A stretch of DNA of 10,008 nucleotides from Desulfovibrio sp. Lineage in GTDB: Bacteria; Desulfobacterota; Desulfovibrionia; Desulfovibrionales; Desulfovibrionaceae. The position numbers were made by a program, and so were the translations under genes. How positions within the stretch are numbered: the stretch's first letter is position 1; every line of letters starts with the position of its first letter. Shown piece after piece: positions 1 through 6,600 of this stretch. The stretch is taken from assembly GCA_031275955.1 (NCBI GenBank), contig JAISNZ010000226.1, forward strand, positions 1 through 10,008. The letters are read 5' to 3'. The notes under the pieces are model-generated. The model was not told the origin of the DNA. It ran no database searches and saw only the letters and a list, made by a program, of their open reading frames with translations.

Positions 1-3
1 GAG

Positions 4-28
4 TTTGAGGGGGCAAAGCCCCCTCAAA
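4..28. terminator. Strong hairpin downstream of the transglycosylase gene
   Basis: Perfect inverted repeat: TTTGAGGGGGC (4-14) pairs with GCCCCCTCAAA (18-28) around an AAA loop, giving an 11-bp stem. It lies 74 bp beyond the stop of the minus-strand transglycosylase gene, where a transcription terminator would be expected. Read on either strand it is not followed by a clear T-run, so it may instead be a REP-like or mRNA-stabilising element, or serve a gene left of the window. Confidence 0.5.
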
Positions 29-101
29 GGGAATAAATCAGTGTTTCCTTAAGGTTTCGCCGTGACGCCCTCGGCGCCTCTGTGGGCTTGCGCCGGAATT
101 T

Positions 102-1487
102 TCAGCGGAGCGCTTCCAGATAGCTGCCCAGCGACTGCACGCGCGCGGAGGCGAAGAGGCGGACTCCGCGGCGCGGGCCGGACAGCGCGGTTTTTTTCGG
201 GAAGGGTTCCAGAGAAGAGAGGAGGTCGCGGCCGGCGGTCCCTTTTCCCTTGTCGGCCAGGGCGAGCTGCCGGGAGAGGGCAAGGACCCGGGCGGCATAG
301 ACGTTGTCCTGGTTATAGGATCGCAGGACGGCGAACTGTCCGGCCGTCGTCTTTGCGCTCCGCCAGCCGTGGGCTTCAAGATAGTTGGCGGCGCTGTACA
401 GGGCGTCAACCACGGAGAAGAGGTTGACGGCGCCGTCCCCGTCTCCGTCCAGGCCATAGGGGGCGATGTTGGAGGGCATGAACTGGCAGATGCCGACAGC
501 GCCGTAGCGGGAGCCCGGGAGGAGGCTCACGTCCAGATTGTTGTTTTCGCCATAGCGGATGAGGGCTACAAGTTCGGCAAAGGCCCAGTCGGATTTCGCC
601 TTGAGGGTGGCGGCAAGGCGGACGGCGGGGATGCGTTTGATCTGGCGGTTGTTGCCGTCGCCGGCCAAAAGGGCGGGGGTGGTGGTGGCGGCCATGCCGG
701 CGAGGGAACGCAGGGCCGGGGTTCTGCCCAGGTCCAGGCCCAGGCCCGTCTCCACCAGAAGAACGGCAACGGCGATGGTGCCCGGAACGCCGTGTTTTTT
801 TCGAATATCCTTGAGTTCCGCCGCGTATCTGGCGGTAAAATTCCGGTACGCGCCCACGGTGGCGTCGGCGATGGGCTGCTCGAATCCTTCGGGAGCGGGC
901 GGGACGTCTGTTGTCCCGATGTCGATGCCGCCGACCCCGTATAATTCGGAGATCTTGGCGGCCATGAAGGCCGGGGAATAGGAGGAGGGCCCCAGGCGGG
1001 CGAAAAGCTCCTCCATCTTTTTGCGGGCAAAGCCTTCGGCTGCGAGGCGGTCCAGCAGGGGAGCCCAGGCGGGATCCAAGGGATCCGGGGGAAGGGAGGT
1101 TTCCCGGGCGGCAGGCAGGGGCCTTTCCGGGATCTGGCTGGCGGGTGACGCGGCGGCCGCCGGGGAGAAAGTCTCCCGCGGCGGGGAAAAAAGGGCGGCG
1201 GTGGCGATGCGGGGGAGGAATCCGACCGCGGCGATGCGCACAGGGGTCTCCAGCGGCAGGGAAGGGGAGGCCCTGCGCTGAAAATCACGGGCGGACCAGA
1301 CCAGAAAGGCGATGCAGCAAAAGATCGCGGGCAGGAGGAATGTCCCCCGCTCCAGAGGATGCGATCCGGCCCGGCGGGGGACCAGGCCGGAGGCGGATCT
1401 TCCCGGATTCTTCGGCGCTGGCTCAGCCTTGCGGCTACCGGGGAACAGGCTCCGGAGAAAAGGGGAGAACAGAGGCTTGTGCGCCAC
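102..1487 (-). CDS. MltB-like lytic murein transglycosylase, membrane-anchored
   Basis: 461 aa. Enzymes of this family (SLT_2/MltB, Slt35-like) cleave the MurNAc-GlcNAc bond of peptidoglycan in the periplasm, forming 1,6-anhydroMurNAc ends. Residues 1-48 are basic and proline-rich. A hydrophobic segment at about 50-65 should act as signal anchor. A Pro/Ala-rich spacer follows to about 140, then the catalytic domain to 461. Visible family marks are the catalytic glutamate in VETGLG (E246), GICQFMPSN (332-340), an EF-hand-like acidic loop LDGDGDG (346-352), and SAANYLEAHGW (365-375). The start is GTG at 1487, the only standard start codon upstream of the anchor, with a weak GGGG five bases before it. 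Most MltB proteins are lipoproteins; no lipobox is visible, so anchoring here is by the hydrophobic segment. It is divergent from the plus-strand gene run and probably independent of it. The family call is confident; the exact symbol is not, so none is given. Confidence 0.9.
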   Translation of the reverse strand: MAHKPLFSPFLRSLFPGSRKAEPAPKNPGRSASGLVPRRAGSHPLERGTFLLPAIFCCIAFLVWSARDFQRRASPSLPLETPVRIAAVGFLPRIATAALFSPPRETFSPAAAASPASQIPERPLPAARETSLPPDPLDPAWAPLLDRLAAEGFARKKMEELFARLGPSSYSPAFMAAKISELYGVGGIDIGTTDVPPAPEGFEQPIADATVGAYRNFTARYAAELKDIRKKHGVPGTIAVAVLLVETGLGLDLGRTPALRSLAGMAATTTPALLAGDGNNRQIKRIPAVRLAATLKAKSDWAFAELVALIRYGENNNLDVSLLPGSRYGAVGICQFMPSNIAPYGLDGDGDGAVNLFSVVDALYSAANYLEAHGWRSAKTTAGQFAVLRSYNQDNVYAARVLALSRQLALADKGKGTAGRDLLSSLEPFPKKTALSGPRRGVRLFASARVQSLGSYLEALR

Positions 1488-1500
1488 AGATACCCCGCAA

Positions 1501-1519
1501 CGGGAAAAATATTTTCCCG
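1501..1519. promoter_or_regulatory. 19-bp palindrome upstream of the transglycosylase start
   Basis: CGGGAAAA (1501-1508) and TTTTCCCG (1512-1519) form a perfect 8-bp inverted repeat around ATA. The site lies 13 bp upstream of the GTG of the minus-strand transglycosylase gene and about 45 bp past the stop of the upstream regulator gene. With a 3-base loop and no following T-run on the minus strand it fits a protein-binding operator better than a rho-independent terminator. The adjacent XRE regulator is an obvious candidate binder, but that is inference. Confidence 0.4.
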
Positions 1520-1563
1520 ACTATACAGAAACGGGGGTCAAAGGCAAGCCGGGAAGAGGGCCC

Positions 1564-1899
1564 TTATTTCCCCATGACCCGGGCGGCATGGGCCACCAGA
1601 TCCAGCAGCGCCTCCCGGCCCTCTGGCGGCACGGTCCTGAGGATATCGGCGATGCTCGCCGCCAGGGCCTCCGCGTCTTCGTCATGCCGCCGGAACAAAT
1701 GGGTGACCGAGCAGCGCAACGCCTCGGCAAGGCAGGGCAGCCTGGCCATTTTAGGGGCCATGCTGCCCTTCTCCATCCGGGCCATGGCATCCTGGGTGAT
1801 GCCCAACTTCGTCGCCAGTTCCTTCTGGCTCAATCCCAATCTGCGTCTTCGCTCGGCGATGTTTTTGCCAAGGATCTCGGTGATCGTGCTGTTCGGCAT
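1564..1899 (-). CDS. XRE/Cro-CI-type helix-turn-helix regulator
   Basis: 111 aa. The N-terminal part (about residues 8-70) matches the HTH_3 fold of XRE-family DNA-binding proteins: NIAERRRRLGLSQKELATKL (13-32), then GITQDAMARMEKG (33-45) covering the recognition helix, and PCLAEALRCSVTHLF (55-69) closing the bundle. The C-terminal 40 residues (HDEDAEALAASIADILRTVP and onward) are a short acidic, helical tail rather than a ligand domain, perhaps for dimerisation. No signal peptide, so it is cytoplasmic. The ATG at 1899 is preceded by a G-run but no clean Shine-Dalgarno sequence. It lies 76 bp upstream of the transglycosylase gene on the same strand and may be co-transcribed with it. It is also divergent from the protease gene run, so it could control either side; AT-rich repeats upstream (1962-1991) are candidate autoregulatory sites. 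The target is unknown. Confidence 0.85.
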   Translation of the reverse strand: MPNSTITEILGKNIAERRRRLGLSQKELATKLGITQDAMARMEKGSMAPKMARLPCLAEALRCSVTHLFRRHDEDAEALAASIADILRTVPPEGREALLDLVAHAARVMGK

Positions 1900-1961
1900 A
1901 GCAGGCCCCCGCGGATTTGCTCTGCGCCACGGAATCTTGGGGAGCTTATCCTGCCGTGGAA

Positions 1962-1991
1962 AGACTTTAACTCTTTTTAATAGACTTTTAA
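1962..1991. promoter_or_regulatory. Direct repeat, candidate operator of the XRE regulator
   Basis: AGACTTTAA (1962-1970) recurs as AGACTTTTAA (1982-1991), with starts 20 bp apart, close to two helical turns. The repeats lie 63-92 bp upstream of the regulator's ATG in an AT-rich island that stands out from its GC-rich surroundings. On the minus strand they read TTAAAAGTCT and TTAAAGTCT. They could be an operator pair or part of the promoter; no well-spaced -35/-10 pair is clear. Confidence 0.35.
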
Positions 1992-2141
1992 TTCTGAAAG
2001 TGATATGCGTTTACCCGCGCCTGAGGTGATGCCGTGACGGCCGGGCCGGGACGGGCTTGGCGCTGCCGGGACGGTGAAACGCTTCGCCGGCGACAATCCC
2101 GCCCCCGCCCCGGGGCAAGGATTCGCTTGCGGGTTCTTAGC

Positions 2142-2177
2142 AGAGCAAAGGGTATATTTTCAATGTTCATTTGCTCT
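2142..2177. promoter_or_regulatory. Inverted repeat around a possible -10 box for the plus-strand genes
   Basis: AGAGCAAA (2142-2149) and TTTGCTCT (2170-2177) form a perfect 8-bp inverted repeat with a 20-bp centre. The centre contains TATATT (2153-2158), a fair sigma-70 -10 box. The best -35 candidate, TTGCGG at 2127-2132, is 20 bp away, longer than ideal. An operator overlapping a promoter is the simplest reading. It lies about 170 bp upstream of the first plus-strand start. Confidence 0.3.
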
Positions 2178-2346
2178 AACGGCAAGGGCAGGGACGCGGA
2201 AACCAGGGTATTTTCACGGCGGGGAAACACGATCTTTGCGCTTCCCCGGGAACCTCGCTCCCCTTCGGCGCTCTTCACGGCTTTGCCCCGGCCGCGGGGG
2301 AGAAACTTCCAGGGCAGGGCACGGCCCTGCGGATTCGGAGTCCGTC

Positions 2347-2844
2347 ATGAAACAGCATGGTTTATTGTCTTTGATCCTGGCTCTCCTCCTGTGCGCCGCT
2401 TCCGCCGCGAGCGCTGCGGAACCCGGCCGGACGATTTTCTGCCAGGGGATTACGGAGGCCTGGGAACCCGTTGAGCCGGGAGAGGTCTTTGACACCAATG
2501 TCGTCTCCGCCCTCTTCATGAGCCCCAAGCCCTTCGGCAACATGCAGATGGTCCTTTCCATCTACCGGGATGGCGAGCAGGCGCAGGAACTGCTGCACAG
2601 GGAGTCCGGAGACGTCAATCCTTCCTGGGACACCCTGTATCTTGGGAATATTCCCCTGCCGGCGGTGGGCAAGTACAGCTTCGTCCTTTCCTCGCCCGGC
2701 GGGGAGATTTTTTCCTCCGGCAGCGTGACCATCAAGGAGAAGACCGTGGAAAAATCCATTCCGGAGAAGAATGAGGTCGAGGGGACGACTCTGGAAGGGC
2801 TGTTCAACAAGTTCAAGGATCAAACCAAGCCCAAAAGCCAATAG
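2347..2844 (+). CDS. Small secreted beta-rich protein of unknown function
   Basis: 165 aa. MKQHGLLSLILALLLCAASA is a clear Sec signal peptide, probably cut after ASAASA near residue 23, so the product is periplasmic or secreted. I do not recognise the family. The mature part alternates short hydrophobic and polar stretches (for example MQMVLSIYRDGEQ and YSFVLSSPGGEIFSSGSVTI), with GKYSFVL and GSVTIKE typical of the last strands of an Ig-like or FN3-like sandwich. The C-terminal 35 residues are charged and Lys-rich. The ATG at 2347 is chosen because GGAG (2337-2340) sits six bases upstream and it places the signal peptide at the N-terminus; an in-frame upstream extension adds only shadow-like sequence. 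The stop is 11 bp before the next gene, whose ribosome site overlaps this stop, so the two are surely co-translated. It probably serves as a partner of the DUF4384-like protein. Confidence 0.8.
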   Translation: MKQHGLLSLILALLLCAASAASAAEPGRTIFCQGITEAWEPVEPGEVFDTNVVSALFMSPKPFGNMQMVLSIYRDGEQAQELLHRESGDVNPSWDTLYLGNIPLPAVGKYSFVLSSPGGEIFSSGSVTIKEKTVEKSIPEKNEVEGTTLEGLFNKFKDQTKPKSQ

Positions 2845-2855
2845 GGAGGAAGGTC

Positions 2856-3548
2856 ATGAAAAGGTTGTACTTCGCTGGTCCGCTGCTGGTTCTTGTGATG
2901 CTGGCCCTGGCCGCTCCGGCCTTTGCCGCCAGAAAAACCCGGGATCTGGTTTTTGAGGAAGAGGATGAAAACGCCGCCGAGGAAATCGCCAAAGACGCCA
3001 AAATCGAAAACCCCCAGCTCATTGCCGTGCAGACCACGCTGGATCTGACCCGCAACGGGGAAACCGTCTCCGTGACCCCCAGCCATGAATTCCAGTCCGG
3101 CGACAAGGTGAAGCTGCGCTACACCACCAACGCCGACGGCTATGTCTACTGGCTGGCCAAGATGAGCTCCGGCAAATACGCCGTGCTCTTCCCCACCCCC
3201 CAGACCGGCATGGACAATTTTATCAAGAAAAACGAGGAGCATACCGTTCCGGTCAAGGGTTCCTTCCGCTTTGACGACACCCCCGGCACGGAAAGCCTGC
3301 TCATGATTTTCTCCGACGGCAAGGTGCCCGAACTGGAGCAGGCCGTGGCGGAAGCCGCCGGCCAGAAGACCAACACCGTGGATCAGCAGGCCACTCAGGT
3401 CGCCTCCGTGGAGCAGAAAAACACCAGCAAGCGCAAGACCCGCGATCTGGTCTTTGAAGAGGAGGAGGAAGAAGAGGTCGTCACCAAGAGCCAGGTCGCG
3501 CCCAAGGGAGAACCCTTTGTCGCCGCCTACGAGCTGATCCACAAATAA
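2856..3548 (+). CDS. Secreted DUF4384-like protein with RKTRDLVFE motifs at both ends
   Basis: 230 aa. The signal peptide (residues 1-24/25, ending APAFA-A) is followed at once by RKTRDLVFEEED (26-37), so the motif forms the mature N-terminus. Residues about 50-155 look like a DUF4384 domain: FQSGDKVKLRYTTNADGYVY, then YAVLFPTPQTGMDNFI and HTVPVKGSFRFDDTPGTESL are the usual hydrophobic strand pattern (established for DUF4384, a domain often found with caspase-like or CHAT proteins and of unknown biochemical function). A Gln/Thr/Val-rich linker leads to the second motif, KRKTRDLVFE (192-201), which continues into a seven-residue Glu run and a short C-terminal tail. GGAGG (2845-2849) lies six bases before the ATG and overlaps the preceding stop region. 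A textbook terminator follows. The same motif recurs in the next gene, so I infer the two proteins interact or share processing. DUF4384 assignment is by pattern memory, about 75% sure. Confidence 0.85.
   Translation: MKRLYFAGPLLVLVMLALAAPAFAARKTRDLVFEEEDENAAEEIAKDAKIENPQLIAVQTTLDLTRNGETVSVTPSHEFQSGDKVKLRYTTNADGYVYWLAKMSSGKYAVLFPTPQTGMDNFIKKNEEHTVPVKGSFRFDDTPGTESLLMIFSDGKVPELEQAVAEAAGQKTNTVDQQATQVASVEQKNTSKRKTRDLVFEEEEEEEVVTKSQVAPKGEPFVAAYELIHK
2931..2966 (+). repeat. RKTRDLVFE motif, copy 1
   Basis: Encodes RKTRDLVFEEED at residues 26-37 of the DUF4384-like protein, directly after the predicted signal-peptide cut. The codons differ from copies 2 and 3 (AGA AAA ACC CGG versus CGC AAG ACC CGC), yet the peptide is the same. 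That points to selection on the peptide rather than on the DNA. Confidence 0.85.
3428..3457 (+). repeat. RKTRDLVFE motif, copy 2 (30-bp DNA repeat with 4850-4879)
   Basis: Encodes KRKTRDLVFE at residues 192-201 of the DUF4384-like protein, followed by an all-Glu stretch. The 30 bases from CAAGCGCAAG to GTCTTTGA are identical to 4850-4879 in the TPR-CHAT gene, about 1.4 kb downstream in the same orientation. Confidence 0.9.
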
Positions 3549-3562
3549 CCCCGGCGGCTCCG

Positions 3563-3589
3563 GCGCGGGCGGTTTCGCCCGCGCTTTTT
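3563..3589 (+). terminator. Rho-independent terminator after the DUF4384-like gene
   Basis: GCGCGGGCG (3563-3571) pairs with CGCCCGCGC (3576-3584) as a perfect 9-bp GC stem with a GTTT loop, followed directly by TTTTT (3585-3589). It lies 14 bp past the stop of the DUF4384-like gene and 67 bp before the TPR-CHAT start, so the CHAT gene is either read through at reduced level or has its own promoter. Confidence 0.85.
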
Positions 3590-3598
3590 CCGCATAAA

Positions 3599-3639
3599 GC
3601 GCGCCGGGAGATCGTCCCTCCAAGTGTCACCCGGCGCGC
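3599..3639 (+). promoter_or_regulatory. Leader hairpin before the TPR-CHAT gene
   Basis: GCGCGCCGGG (3599-3608) and CCCGGCGCGC (3630-3639) are a perfect 10-bp inverted repeat with a 21-base loop. It ends seven bases before the GGAGG ribosome site (3647-3651) of the CHAT gene. In RNA it would be a stable 5' hairpin; at the DNA level it could be an operator. The loop shows no feature I recognise. Confidence 0.4.
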
Positions 3640-3656
3640 CCCCTCCGGAGGGCATG

Positions 3657-6600
3657 ATGAAGCGTCTTCTCCTCTTGTGTTGCCTTGTCTTTCCCTCCCT
3701 GCCGGCTTTCGCCGCCTCCGGCCTCGACATGGAGGCCGCCTTCAAGCAAGGGCAGGCCGCCTACGCGGAAAATCGCCTGGACGATGCCGCGCAATCTTTC
3801 CTTCAGGCGGCTGAGGGGCTTGCGGCCATGAAACAGGCGGAGAAGGCCCGCGCCGTCTACGGCAACGCGGCCGTTATCCGCATCAGGCAGGAACGCTGGC
3901 AGGACGCCCTGGACATCTACGCCAAGGCCCTGGCCCTGCCGGGCAAAGCAGCCCCCGAGGCCCTGGTCAAAATGACCCGCAACATCGTGGTCTGCGCCGA
4001 GAAGCTGGACAGGCCCCTGGTCAAGGCCGAGGCCATTGCCCGGATGCTGGCCGCCAAACCCGCCCTCAGCCCTGAAGACTCCATTAATTTTCTCGCCATG
4101 CAGGGGGACGCCTACCGGGCGGCCGAACTCTATTTCCCCGCCTGCGCGGCCTATGAACAGGCCCTGGCGGGCAAGGGCCTGCAGGCCGGGCGGCGTCTGG
4201 CCCTGCTCACCGGCCTGGGGCTGGCCCAGGGCAACCTGGGGCAGTACGCCAAGGCCCTGGCCTCCCTGGAAAAGGCCCGAGGCGAGGCCGAAGCCCTGCG
4301 GGAGCCGCTGCCCCTGGCGGAATCCATCAGCAACATGGGCATTCTGTACTGGGAGATGGGAGAGTACGACAAGGCCGCCACGGCCCTGCGCCAGGCCCTT
4401 GACCGGGAAAAGGAATTCCGGTTGCGCCGCAACGAGGGCGTGGACAACAACAATATGGGCCTGGTCTACAAAAACGCGGGCAAACTCAATGAGGCCATGA
4501 CCTATGTGGACACGGCCCTGGACATCGCCCGCGAGGTGCGCAACCGGCGGGACGAGGCCATCGCCCTCAGCAACAGGGCGCTTCTGTTGCGCATGAACGG
4601 CAGGCTGGAGGAGGCGCTGCAAGCCTATGGCGAAGCCCTGGCCCTTTACCGCGAGGTGCGCTTCCGGGAAGGGGAGGCCTCCGCCCTCATGGGGCTGGCC
4701 CGCCTGGAAATGGTTTCCGGCAAGGACTATCCCGCCGCTCTGGAAAAGCTGACCCGGGCCTCGGAAATTTACGAGCAGCTCGGCAACCCCGGTTTTCTCG
4801 CGGAGTCCTATGTCCAACTCGGGCTGCTCTACCAGAAGGTGGCGACGCCCAAGCGCAAGACCCGCGATCTGGTCTTTGAGGATTCAGAGCCGGTGCTGGT
4901 GGAAATGGCCCCCAGGGAGGCCCTGGCCAGAAGCGCGGAATATTTCGCCAAGGCCCTGCCCCTGGCCCAAAAGACGGGGCGCAAGGAAATGCACTGGGGG
5001 GCGCTGCACGGTTTGGCCTTTTCCGCCAGGGAAAACGGCGATCTGGTCCGGGCGGAGGATCTGTACGCAAAGGCCGTTGCCGTGGTCCTGTCCATGAAGG
5101 GGGCGGAGGAAAATCCGGACCTGCTCCAGGAATTTCTGCGGGACAAGGATGACCTATTCGCCCAGGCCATTGACGTCTGCGCGAAGCTCTACCGGCAGAA
5201 AAAGGACCCGGCCCTGCTGAAAAAGCAGCTGGAGTATGACGAGATTTACCGCAACGAGGTGCTGCGGGCCAATATGAAGATGGCGAGCCTGGAGTACGCC
5301 GATCCGCAGAAGAAGGCCCTCTACGCGGAGATCATTCAGCTCAGCGCGAGCAAGAAGAAGGCGGAGGCGGCGGCGGCCGCCGCGGCCGCCGCGGACGGAG
5401 CCCCCGCCGCCGCAAGCCCGGCGGCCGCGCGGCACGCCACCCTGACGGCCAGGGAATTTGAGGCCCGGCTGGCCCAATGGAAAAAGGACTACGCGCAGGA
5501 CGCCGTACTCTTCGACTCCATGGCCTCGGTGGACACGGCCCAACTGCAGGCCCTTCTCGGCCCGGATCAGGCCATTGTCCAGTATATCCCCCTGGAGGAC
5601 GCCCTGATCATCCTGACCATCACCAAGGAGGAGGTGGGGATGACCAGCGTGGCGGTGACGTATGAGGCGTTGGCCTCGCTGATCCGGGATAGGCTGCTGG
5701 CCGAAAATATCGAGGACTTCGGCCATGGAAATATCGGGGAGGCCGAGGGATTCCGGCAGGGTATCGACCTTTGCCGGGAACTGTCCGCCTATGTCTACGA
5801 CCCTGTTCTGGAAAAACTGCGCGACAAGAAACGCCTCTTTTTCATCACCAGCAAATATCTATCCTATGTTCCTTTCGCCGCCCTGGTCATCGGCACAAAG
5901 GACAACGGCGCTCCCACATTTCTTGTGGAAGAAAAAATCATTTCCCTGACGAGGCTTTCCTTCTTGCACCAATTTTCCGCAAAACAGAAATCAGATGTAA
6001 AATATGACAGCATAATTTCTGTGGGGAATCCTGTACATGCGGACCTGAGCGTTGTTCTCGGAGATCTTCCGGGAGCTGAAAAGGAAGCCGCATTGGCTGT
6101 GCAAGCGATAAAATCGGAAAATCCCGATGCCCTGTCAGAAATCCTGCTAAAACAAGGGGCAACAAAAACAGCCTTGTATACAGCATTGAACAACAAGAAG
6201 TATTCCATATTCTACTTTGCGACACATGGAGTCCCTTATGCTGAAATACTGGCTGATTCGGGAAAAATACGCAAAAGCGTAAAAAGAGCTGTGGAAAAAG
6301 GACAAACATCACTGAATAAAACTCCAATAGAAAGATATCAGGCATTTCTTGATTTTTATGATAAAGTATTCACAAATAATTCTCATTTGAATGGATTTTT
6401 ATATTTTTCCTATCCTGATGGCAATGAAGATGGAACTCTTAAGCTGAGAGACGTTTTGGAGTTACCTGATTCTGTTTTTGCCAACGCAAATCTTGCCGTG
6501 CTTTCAGCCTGCAATACCGCCGTCAGCTATTCCCCAAAGGTTCTGAAAAAGAAGGAAATCCACACCTCCCTTGAAGAAGAGCAGGCGGCGCAGGAACTTG

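Larger units (their letters stand above)
1900..2346. other. Divergent intergenic region, about 450 bp
   Basis: I find no convincing gene or RNA here. The open frames crossing it are high-GC shadows without ribosome sites. It contains an AT-rich island at about 1960-2005, close to the regulator gene and carrying a repeated AGACTTT element, and a second AT-rich patch at about 2134-2180 with an inverted repeat and a TATATT box. It presumably holds the promoters of both the minus-strand regulator and the plus-strand gene run. A long 5' leader (about 2180-2346) for the first plus-strand gene would follow if the 2153 box is its -10. Confidence 0.5.

Noticed and set aside
1145..2029. 294-aa and 222-aa plus-strand open frames across 1145-2029
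   Set aside because: They overlap the transglycosylase N-terminus and the XRE gene, are Arg/Gly-rich and lack domains; the minus-strand genes have clear motifs.
2074..2346. In-frame upstream extension of the 165-aa secreted protein
   Set aside because: It would place a clean signal peptide in the middle of the protein; GGAG six bases before ATG 2347 supports the shorter form.
2820..3623. 267-aa minus-strand open frame
   Set aside because: Antisense shadow of the DUF4384-like gene and it runs through the terminator at 3563-3589.
3624..3656. GTG 3624 or ATG 3654 as start of the TPR-CHAT gene
   Set aside because: GTG 3624 has no ribosome site and lies inside the leader hairpin; ATG 3654 is too close to GGAGG. 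ATG 3657 has proper spacing and gives a normal signal peptide.
3627..4817. 396-aa minus-strand open frame opposite the TPR region
   Set aside because: It is Gly/Gln-rich shadow sequence produced by strong third-position GC of the plus-strand TPR gene; the plus strand has signal peptide, TPR and CHAT motifs.
5361..5432. GCC/GCG-rich run in the CHAT gene as a separate DNA repeat element
   Set aside because: It is in frame and encodes an Ala-rich interdomain linker between TPR and CHAT regions, which explains it without a mobile or structural element.
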